Of a stretch of DNA of 39,528 bases, positions 32,961-39,528 are shown piece after piece. The position numbers and the translations under genes were made by a program. The notes under the pieces are model-generated. The model was not told the origin of the DNA and did no database searches. It was given only the letters and a program-made list of their open reading frames with translations. This DNA comes from Flavobacterium hydatis (GTDB lineage: Bacteria > Bacteroidota > Bacteroidia > Flavobacteriales > Flavobacteriaceae), in assembly GCF_000737695.1 (NCBI RefSeq), contig NZ_JPRM01000057.1:1-39528 (forward strand), written 5' to 3'. Every line of letters starts with the position of its first letter. Positions within the stretch are counted from its first letter, which is position 1.

Positions 32961-33682
32961 ATGTAGTAATTATTAGATATTTCGAGATGTATACAGTATA
33001 ATAATCTTTTAGAGGTTTAAAATTAAAGGATTAATAGTGGTTTATCTTGTTATTGCGTTTATGGATTTACTGCTTCAAAGTCTAAGCTTCTTTATAATAT
33101 TTTAAAAGAATGTCTGAATCTATGGATTAAAAAACTTTTAGTGGTCATTATAGCTTTGTTTTGTAAGTAAATTTGTATTTTAAATTGTAGGGTAAACAAT
33201 TTTTTTGAATTCAATTTTATTTTGGGCTTTTGTTATTAGTTAGAAAATGAGGAAACTTTGGTTTCCTCATTTCTATTTTAATATGTATTGTGAGTCATGT
33301 TTTCTTTATCTGAAAGAAATATTTTAAAATTTTATATCATTTTATTTTTTAGGTCTTTAAAACTTATATTTTTTATAGGTTATCCTTAGCTATTAAGGCT
33401 TCTTTTAAAATCATAATCTTAGTGATTTTTAACTTGAACTTACCCGATTTTCTCAAACTTTTCTTATTAACGAGTAATGTCTTATTCTACAAGTTTAAAA
33501 ACTTTTATTGGTAAAAACAGATAAGCTTAAGGAAGACCTTTGTGATCTCAAACTAACTGTTTTTGAGTGAATAAATTAAGGACAGATGGTATTAGCTAAA
33601 TCCTACTGTGACGTGATTTAGGAAAATTTTACTTCTGCAATAAATTAAAAATAAATAATAACTCAATTAAATAATAATTCAT
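32961..33682. other. Long AT-rich leader region of the collagen-like gene
   Basis: No protein gene is supported. It holds an orphan hairpin at 33245-33272 and, near 33480-33570, a block resembling the region upstream of the paralog at 38843 (AAAAACTTTTA, then CTTTGTG...AAACTAA), so this block is probably the promoter. No further clear feature. Confidence 0.55.
33245..33278 (+). terminator. Orphan intrinsic terminator
   Basis: Perfect 12-bp stem, AAATGAGGAAAC (33245-33256) and GTTTCCTCATTT (33261-33272), with a TTTG loop and then CTATTTT. No coding gene ends nearby, so it may end a small RNA starting near the TAAATTTG box at 33168, or insulate the surface protein gene. Confidence 0.65.
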
Positions 33683-36487
33683 ATGAAGAATAGATTACTC
33701 CCTTTGCTTTTTGTTTTAGGTAGTTATTCCGCTTACTCGCAAGTAGGTATAGGAACACTAACACCAAGTGCTTCATCGCAACTAGAGATTTCTGCTAGCG
33801 ATAGAGGTATCTTAATTCCAAGAGTTGCATTAACAAGTTCAGCAGATACTACTACAATTACAAATACTAACGTAGAAAGTTTGTTAGTTTTTAATACTGA
33901 AACTGTTTCTGATATTAAGCCAGGTTACTACTACTGGTATGACGGTAAATGGAATAGAATTGCTATATCAAGTGAAGTTACTGGAGGTAGCGGAGGTGTT
34001 ATTGGTGGTAATGGAGTTCCTGGTGATAGAGGAGAAGCTGGATATCCTGGTAAAGATATAAGTATTTATACTGATCAAGTATCAGGTATTGTTTATGTAC
34101 AAAATGTAGATGGAACTTGGACTACTCTTAATGGTAAGAACGGACTTGATGGTAAAAACGGAATTTCTGGAGGTAACGGTTTGCCTGGAGAAGCAGGTTT
34201 AGATGGTACAATCCAAATGTATATTGATGAGTCTACTGGTATTGTATATGTTAGAGATCCACAAAATAAGGATTCATGGATTCCTGTTACTGGTCAAAGT
34301 GGTATAGATGGCATCAAAGGTATAGATGGAGAACCAGGTACAGCAGGTACAATTACAACATTAGATGCTATTGTAAAAGATGCTAACGGAAATATTTATG
34401 CTTATGTAGGTGATGATAATACAGTTGCTGGTAGAGATAAAGAATGGGCGTCAAAATCTCCAAACTGGGTAAAAATTAATGGCTTAAATGGAGAAGATGG
34501 AATTCCAGGTACAAATGGAGAGCCAGGTACCGCAGGTTCAATCACTACACTTGATGCTATTGTAAAAACACCAAGTGGTGATATTTATGCGTATGTTGGA
34601 GCAGATAAAACGGTTACGGGGCGTGATAAAGAGTGGGTTGATAAATCTCCAAACTGGGTTAAAATTAATGGTTTAAATGGAGAAGCTGGAATTCCAGGTA
34701 CTGATGGAGAACCAGGTACACCGGGTTCAATCACTACACTTGATGCAATTGTAAAAACACCAAGTGGTGATATTTATGCGTATGTTGGGGCTGATAAAAC
34801 AGTTGCGGGTCGTGATAAAGAATGGGTTGATAAATCTCCAAACTGGATTAAAATCAATGGATTAAATGGAGAAGCTGGAATTCCAGGTACAGATGGTGAA
34901 CCAGGTACACCGGGTTCAATCACTACACTTGATGCAATTGTAAAAACACCAAGTGGTGATATTTATGCGTATGTTGGGACTGATAAAACAGTTGCGGGTC
35001 GTGATAAAGAGTGGGTTGATAAATCTCCAAACTGGGTTAAGATTAATGGACTTGATGGAAAAGACGGAGTAGATGGTGTAATTGGTGGTAAAGGAATTCC
35101 TGGAGCAAAAGGAGAAGCTAATTATCCGGGTGATAATGTAGCTATCTATATTGACAATGAAACAGGAACTGTTTATATACGTGATCCTGATAATAATGAC
35201 AAATGGGTTCCGCTATCTGGAAAAGATGGTATAGATGGAATTAAAGGTATAGATGGAGAACCGGGTACTGCAGGTACAATTACTACTCTTGATGCGATTG
35301 TAAAAGATGGTAAAGGTAATATTTATGCTTATGTAGGAGATAGTAACACAGTAGCAGAAAGAGATGCAGAATGGGCATCAAAATCTCCAAACTGGGTTAA
35401 AATCAATGGATTAAATGGTGAAGATGGTATTCCAGGTGCAACAGGAGAGCCAGGAACTGCAGGTTCAATAACTACACTTGATGCGATTGTAAAATCTCCA
35501 AATGGCGATATTTATGCTTATGTAGGAGATAGTAAGACAGTAGCAGAAAGAGATGCAGAATGGGCATCAAAATCTCCAAACTGGATTAAAATCAATGGTT
35601 TAAATGGTAAGGAAGGAATTCCTGGTACAGCTGGAGAGCCTGGTACACCAGGTTCAATCACTACGCTTGATGCAATTGTTAAAGATTCTAAAGGTAATAT
35701 TTATGCTTATATAGGTTCAGATCAAACGGTTGCAGGTAGAGATGCAGAATGGGTAGCGAAATCTCCAAACTGGGCAAAAATCAATGGATTAAATGGAGAA
35801 GATGGAATTCCAGGTGCAACAGGAGAGCCGGGAACTGCGGGTTCAATCACTACACTTGATGCAATTGTTAAAGATCCTAAAGGTGATATTTATGCTTATG
35901 TAGGAACAGATAAGACTGTTGCTGGTCGTGATGCAGAGTGGGCAGCAAAATCCCCTAACTGGGTTAAAATTAACAGTAGCGATGGAGTTGATGGAGCCCC
36001 TGGTTTAGCAGGAGGCCCTGGAGCACCAGGAGATACTGGAGTTGTAATCCCTGAAGGTACTACAACTTGGATAAATACAACAGATGGTGTTATTTACGTT
36101 AAGGATGCTACAGGTGAGTGGATTGCTGTAAGCGGAAAAGTAGCGCCTAATAATATTATGGGAATACAAGTAATTAGTGATGATTATGTAGTAACATTAG
36201 ACGATTATACTGTTATTGCAGAGGATTTAACTAAAGATATTACAATAACGCTTCCGGATCCTGCTTTAAATAAAGGTAGAATATTAGTAATAAACCAGTT
36301 TGATATGGTGAAAGCTGATGGAGTTACTCCTGTAGTAGTTAATTTCAATCATGAAATACGTTATTCAAGCAAAGCTAGATATACTTATATGGCAGGAAGT
36401 TTATTTGGTGGTGCAACAGCAGGAAGTATGAAAGTTACTTTGCAGTCAAATGGAGTCAATTGGTACGTAATTACGTACACAATGTAA
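33683..36487 (+). CDS. Secreted collagen-like repeat surface protein
   Basis: 934 aa. A signal peptide (MKNRLLPLLFVLGSYSAYSQ) precedes VGIGTLTPSASSQLEIS and a conserved N-domain ending in PGYYYWYDGKWNRIA. Then come Gly-X-X stretches (GVPGDRGEAGYPGKD) and eight copies of a 63-residue unit starting at 34349, 34538, 34727, 34916, 35276, 35465, 35654 and 35843. Each unit opens with (S/T)ITTLDAIVK, contains IYAYVG and SPNW(V/I/A)KIN, and most end in a collagen-like GxPGxxGEPGTxG. The C-terminal 110 residues are a separate beta-rich domain (ITITLPDPALNKGRILVINQ). No sortase or type IX C-terminal sorting domain is seen. Likely an exposed adhesive or structural protein. The repeat copies are nearly identical at DNA level, so copy number can vary. 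Confidence 0.88.
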   Translation: MKNRLLPLLFVLGSYSAYSQVGIGTLTPSASSQLEISASDRGILIPRVALTSSADTTTITNTNVESLLVFNTETVSDIKPGYYYWYDGKWNRIAISSEVTGGSGGVIGGNGVPGDRGEAGYPGKDISIYTDQVSGIVYVQNVDGTWTTLNGKNGLDGKNGISGGNGLPGEAGLDGTIQMYIDESTGIVYVRDPQNKDSWIPVTGQSGIDGIKGIDGEPGTAGTITTLDAIVKDANGNIYAYVGDDNTVAGRDKEWASKSPNWVKINGLNGEDGIPGTNGEPGTAGSITTLDAIVKTPSGDIYAYVGADKTVTGRDKEWVDKSPNWVKINGLNGEAGIPGTDGEPGTPGSITTLDAIVKTPSGDIYAYVGADKTVAGRDKEWVDKSPNWIKINGLNGEAGIPGTDGEPGTPGSITTLDAIVKTPSGDIYAYVGTDKTVAGRDKEWVDKSPNWVKINGLDGKDGVDGVIGGKGIPGAKGEANYPGDNVAIYIDNETGTVYIRDPDNNDKWVPLSGKDGIDGIKGIDGEPGTAGTITTLDAIVKDGKGNIYAYVGDSNTVAERDAEWASKSPNWVKINGLNGEDGIPGATGEPGTAGSITTLDAIVKSPNGDIYAYVGDSKTVAERDAEWASKSPNWIKINGLNGKEGIPGTAGEPGTPGSITTLDAIVKDSKGNIYAYIGSDQTVAGRDAEWVAKSPNWAKINGLNGEDGIPGATGEPGTAGSITTLDAIVKDPKGDIYAYVGTDKTVAGRDAEWAAKSPNWVKINSSDGVDGAPGLAGGPGAPGDTGVVIPEGTTTWINTTDGVIYVKDATGEWIAVSGKVAPNNIMGIQVISDDYVVTLDDYTVIAEDLTKDITITLPDPALNKGRILVINQFDMVKADGVTPVVVNFNHEIRYSSKARYTYMAGSLFGGATAGSMKVTLQSNGVNWYVITYTM
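34349..36031 (+). repeat. Eight 189-bp coding repeats in the collagen-like gene
   Basis: Unit starts are exactly 189 bases apart within each block of four: 34349/34538/34727/34916 and 35276/35465/35654/35843. The two blocks are separated by a 171-base spacer that resembles the sequence before the first block, so a larger duplication occurred too. Confidence 0.92.
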
Positions 36488-36508
36488 TTTATTTTATTTT
36501 ATTATAGT

Positions 36509-36545
36509 TAATAAGCCTGGTCATTCAATTGATCAAGGCTTATTG
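36509..36545 (+). terminator. Stem-loop after the collagen-like gene
   Basis: Imperfect stem AATAAGCCTGGTCA/TGATCAAGGCTTATT around 36523-36528. The T-run is weak (GGCTTTGG), so it may be a partial terminator or an mRNA stabilising hairpin. Confidence 0.55.
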
Positions 36546-36579
36546 GCTTTGGTTAGAAAATAACGTTAAAAAAAGAACA

Positions 36580-38232
36580 ATGAAAAAAAATATTATTATA
36601 CTATTAATGGCTATTCTGTCATTTGCGCAAGTTTTTGCGCAAGATGCGGATCATATAGGAATAGGGACTAGAAAAGCGGATGCATCTGCAGTTTTGGAAT
36701 TAAAGTCTTCTAATCAAGGATTTTTATTACCTCGTTTAACTACAGAACAAAGAGATGGGATATCAAATCCAGCTGTTGGATTGACAATTTTTAATCTAGA
36801 AACTAATTGCATAGAGAGTTATACTGGTGAAGACTGGGTAGGTAACTGTGGTACACCAAAGGCAATGGTTAAGATTCTTAATTGTGATAGTGATGTTGTT
36901 TTAGCGGGTAATTTTAAAGAAGGACAAAGTGTTTCTAACACAACTCTTACTTTAAAACTAAATGTAGAAAAAAAAGGATCTTATATTATTTCAGTAGCAG
37001 CAAAACCTGATAATGGTTATTATTATAATGCATCTGGAGTATTTTCAAGTACAGGACCAGTAGAACTTGTTATTGGAGGAATGGGATCTCCGAAAGCGGA
37101 AAGAACTGCATCAAATCCAGATAAGATTTATATCACGATGAATGATACAGAATCTACTTGTACAAAAGATGTATTGGTAGCTCCTTCAGCTATTCCTCCT
37201 ATGTTTGCACTAAATGCTGTAAGTGCTAATGGTATAGGTATAGTGAATTCACCATTGAATTCTTCAACAAATTCGCTTACTATTTCACTTAGCGGTAATG
37301 CAAGTGCATTTGGTTCTACATATAGTATTCCTGCTGTTACGGTTAATGGGATGACATTTGGACCAACTTCTGGAACTTTTAGTCAAAACCCAATGACAAT
37401 TACATTAACAGGTAGAGGTACACCACTTTCTGGTGGAGTGTTCCCTGTTATTATAACTTCGAATGGTACACTAAGCCCTAATTCGGTTACAATGAATTAT
37501 ACAGTAGCATCCCCAACTTTAAGATTAGTTGATTTTAATGGAGGAGGTTATAGTGCTAATTCAGGAGAGGCACTAGCTCTTATAAAAGCAGCAGCAAATT
37601 TTGGAACTTCTGCAAGTAGTCTTGTAAAAGCACAAGGATTTACTGTTTCTAATAGTGGTAATATGGCAAATACAGTTGCTAGTAAGCCAGATATTATTGT
37701 TGTGCACTATCCGTATAATATGAATACTGCAGAAGCAAATTTACTTAAAGGATATCTTGATGCAGGAGGAGTAGTGCTTTATTTTACGGAATCAGGTAAT
37801 ACTCAAGTGGCACTGAATGTTGCAACAATGATGGGATATCCAAGTGGTATTCTTACTAATTCAAATGTTACTCAAGCAAGAGTAGAGCGATTTAATGCTG
37901 TTAGTGATCAAATCATCAAAGGACCTTTTGGAGACTTAACTGGCCTAGGCTGGGAAGATGATGGCGGAGGTGGTAATGCTATGAAAGGATTCCCAGCAGG
38001 AGCAGTTGTAGATTATAATACCAATGCTGGAGGTTCAAGAGTATTCAGGGCTACTGGGCCTAGTTTGTTTTTTGTAGGAGATGGAGGTTGGTTGAATCGA
38101 AATTTACTAAGCGGAACAACACCTATTCTTAGCGCAAATGGAGGATCTAACTCTGCATTATGGGGAAATATTATGGCATGGGCAGTAAATCAAGCTACGA
38201 CAAGTGGTATAAATTATAAGCCAGCACAATAA
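36580..38232 (+). CDS. Secreted surface protein with a Rossmann-like (GATase1-type) C-terminal domain
   Basis: 550 aa from ATG 36580; an upstream in-frame ATG (36529) lies in the preceding stem-loop and gives a poor signal peptide, so it is rejected. Signal peptide MKKNIIILLMAILSFAQVFA, then DHIGIGTRKADASAVLELKS and LPRLTTEQRD, the same N-domain type as the neighbours. A Thr/Ser-rich middle region, about 100-320, looks like beta-sandwich repeats. The last 220 residues (VDFNGGGYSANSGEALALIK, ASKPDIIVVHYPYNMNTAEA, YLDAGGVVLYFTESGN) resemble the class I glutamine-amidotransferase-like fold seen in ThuA-type proteins, without a visible catalytic Cys-His-Glu set. Likely secreted and non-enzymatic. 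Confidence 0.75.
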   Translation: MKKNIIILLMAILSFAQVFAQDADHIGIGTRKADASAVLELKSSNQGFLLPRLTTEQRDGISNPAVGLTIFNLETNCIESYTGEDWVGNCGTPKAMVKILNCDSDVVLAGNFKEGQSVSNTTLTLKLNVEKKGSYIISVAAKPDNGYYYNASGVFSSTGPVELVIGGMGSPKAERTASNPDKIYITMNDTESTCTKDVLVAPSAIPPMFALNAVSANGIGIVNSPLNSSTNSLTISLSGNASAFGSTYSIPAVTVNGMTFGPTSGTFSQNPMTITLTGRGTPLSGGVFPVIITSNGTLSPNSVTMNYTVASPTLRLVDFNGGGYSANSGEALALIKAAANFGTSASSLVKAQGFTVSNSGNMANTVASKPDIIVVHYPYNMNTAEANLLKGYLDAGGVVLYFTESGNTQVALNVATMMGYPSGILTNSNVTQARVERFNAVSDQIIKGPFGDLTGLGWEDDGGGGNAMKGFPAGAVVDYNTNAGGSRVFRATGPSLFFVGDGGWLNRNLLSGTTPILSANGGSNSALWGNIMAWAVNQATTSGINYKPAQ

Positions 38233-38259
38233 TAATTATAAATATTTTTTTAAAAATAT

Positions 38260-38300
38260 AAGGGGGTGTTCATTTATGAATGCCCCCTTATTTTATTCAT
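38260..38300 (+). terminator. Terminator after the 550-aa surface protein
   Basis: Stem AAGGGGGTGTTCAT/ATGAATGCCCCCTT with two G-T pairs, 38260-38289, then TATTTTATT. Confidence 0.85.
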
Positions 38301-38842
38301 GAATGTACTCTATGTGTGGTTTAGTAGTAAAAGCCTTTAAAGGGGGGGATAAAAAAATAGAATTTACATTTTTCTTTGGTTGTATGATTATTTTGAAATT
38401 TTATTCTATTGATTTAAGTGATACGTTGTCTGAATAATTTAAAATTAAGTACTTAAAGTAACATATGGTATAGGCTATTTTAAATTACTAAGATGGTGTT
38501 TACTTATTTTAAGGATTTTGTAAGTATACCTTAAATTGTAAGTATAAAAACTTTTACGGGTATAAATAAGTTTTGTTTACGGGGAACTTTGTGCTTTGAA
38601 ACTAAGTGTTTAATTATGAAGAACATTGATGTTGATAATGTGTAAAAATTAATTCTATTAAGCAATAAAAATAGTAATGAAAATTTATGATGTAGGATTT
38701 GATTTGTCTTTTGAGCGAGTAGATTGTGAGCTTTAAATCCTTTATAAATTGACTTAATATCAAGCTATGATGAGGGCTTTTTGCAGTAGAATCAATTTTG
38801 ATGAAGTAAATAATTTTAATAACCCATTAAAGATTAAATAAT
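38301..38842. other. Leader region of the second collagen-like gene
   Basis: AT-rich, with no coding gene supported. The block 38530-38615 resembles 33478-33565 upstream of the first paralog: AAAAACTTTTA, then GAACTTTGTG...GAAACTAAGTGTTT, so the promoter and leader were probably copied with the gene. Confidence 0.55.
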
Positions 38843-39528
38843 ATGAAGAATAGATTACTCCCTTTACTTTTTGTCTTAGGTAGTTATTCTGCCTACTCAC
38901 AGGTAGGTATAGGAAAATTAAACCCAGATGCTTCAGCTCAGCTTGAAGTGTTTGCTACTGACAAGGGTATGTTAATTCCAAGAGTTGCATTAACGGGCTC
39001 AACGGATCAGACTACAATTACAAATGGTAATAAAGAAAGTTTACTGGTTTATAATACAGTGACAGTTTTAGATATTAAACCAGGTTATTATTACTGGTCT
39101 GTATCAGATAAAAAATGGCATAGACTTGCTATTTCAGATGAAGTTACTGGTGGTATTGCTGGTTTAGCAGGTGGTCCTGGTGCTCCTGGAGATGTAGGAG
39201 TTACTGTTCCTGCTGATGCTATTGCATGGATTGATACAGTTACTGGTTATGTTTATATTAAAGGTACTGATGGAGAGTGGATTAAAGTAAGTGCAAAAGA
39301 TGGAGTTGATGGCGCAGCAGGTTTAGCTGGAGGTCCTGGAGTTCCTGGACTAGCTGGAGTTACTCCACCTGCAAGTACTACAACTTGGATTGATACTACA
39401 ACAGGTATTATTTATATCTATGACCCAGCAACAAAAGAATGGGTTAAAGTAAGCGGAAACAATGGAAAAGATGGTATTATAGGTATCAAAGGAGATCCTG
39501 GAGATGCTGGAGTTACTATTCCTGCAGA
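38843..39528 (+). CDS. Second collagen-like surface protein, 3' end outside window
   Basis: 228 codons are visible and the frame is open at the edge. The signal peptide (MKNRLLPLLFVLGSYSAYSQ) is identical in sequence to that of the gene at 33683, and the N-domain is clearly paralogous: VGIGKLNPDASAQLEVFAT, then KGMLIPRVALTGS and KPGYYYW. Short Gly-X-X segments follow (GLAGGPGAPGDVGV), with a repeating module around AWIDTVTGYVYIKG and TWIDTTTGIIYIYDP. It has not yet shown the 63-residue unit. With the two genes before it, it forms a cluster of secreted proteins sharing one N-terminal type. Confidence 0.88.
   Translation, partial: MKNRLLPLLFVLGSYSAYSQVGIGKLNPDASAQLEVFATDKGMLIPRVALTGSTDQTTITNGNKESLLVYNTVTVLDIKPGYYYWSVSDKKWHRLAISDEVTGGIAGLAGGPGAPGDVGVTVPADAIAWIDTVTGYVYIKGTDGEWIKVSAKDGVDGAAGLAGGPGVPGLAGVTPPASTTTWIDTTTGIIYIYDPATKEWVKVSGNNGKDGIIGIKGDPGDAGVTIPA

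Noticed and set aside
34349..36031. Regular repeats as a possible CRISPR array
   Set aside because: The units are 189 bases, stay in one reading frame and encode conserved residues; there are no short repeats with unique spacers.
36529..36579. Upstream ATG of the 550-aa surface protein
   Set aside because: It overlaps a stem-loop and would bury the clear signal peptide that begins at ATG 36580.

Overview
The window looks like a Flavobacterium-type (Bacteroidota) chromosome. It is AT-rich, has many -7 boxes of the form TAnnTTTG, carries CTnDOT-family tra genes, and ends in surface proteins with the 'VGIGTxxPxASAxLE(I/V)' N-terminus typical of the phylum. I worked by reading only; every family call rests on motifs, gene order and length.

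Layout. (1) 1-1861: the 3' end of an unrecognised gene, a small membrane protein whose frame is broken at an A7 run, and an Mrr-type restriction endonuclease; together these look like a defence islet. (2) 2115-6185: a histone H1-like small gene, a TPR/transmembrane AraC regulator, a small lipoprotein with a clear promoter and palindrome, a small membrane protein and a second AraC regulator. (3) 6242-21077: part of an integrative conjugative element. One long rightward operon encodes the type IV secretion apparatus (small membrane protein, TraE, TraF, the TraG ATPase, TraI and two paralogs, TraJ, TraK, TraL-like, TraM, TraN). It is followed by an accessory protein with a broken C-terminus, three small DNA-binding-like genes and, on the other strand, a tyrosine recombinase. 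No relaxase or coupling protein is visible, so the element either continues to the left or is incomplete. (4) 21369-21449: tRNA-Tyr with its own promoter and terminator. (5) 22052-32818: housekeeping genes. These are a thioredoxin-like lipoprotein interrupted by an in-frame stop, a J-domain/KTSC protein, several small conserved proteins, a YchJ-like protein, a VWA/MoxR-type AAA pair, a 2OG-Fe(II) oxygenase, a glutamate dehydrogenase and a fatty acid/sterol hydroxylase. (6) 33683-39528: secreted surface proteins. A collagen-like protein has eight exact-length 63-residue repeats, a second protein carries a Rossmann-like C-terminal domain, and a paralog of the first runs off the right edge.

The most interesting unlisted signals lie between genes. 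Upstream of glutamate dehydrogenase is a 29-codon ORF with five cysteines, followed at once by an intrinsic terminator, which is the layout of a leader-peptide attenuator. Just before it is a second compact unit: a -7 box, a 34-codon ORF and a terminator. Two genes (556-947 and 17651-18801) become longer and more plausible after a -1 shift at a poly-A run. The thioredoxin-like gene carries an apparent 27-bp insertion containing TGA. These three need read-level checking, because homopolymer errors could explain the first two.
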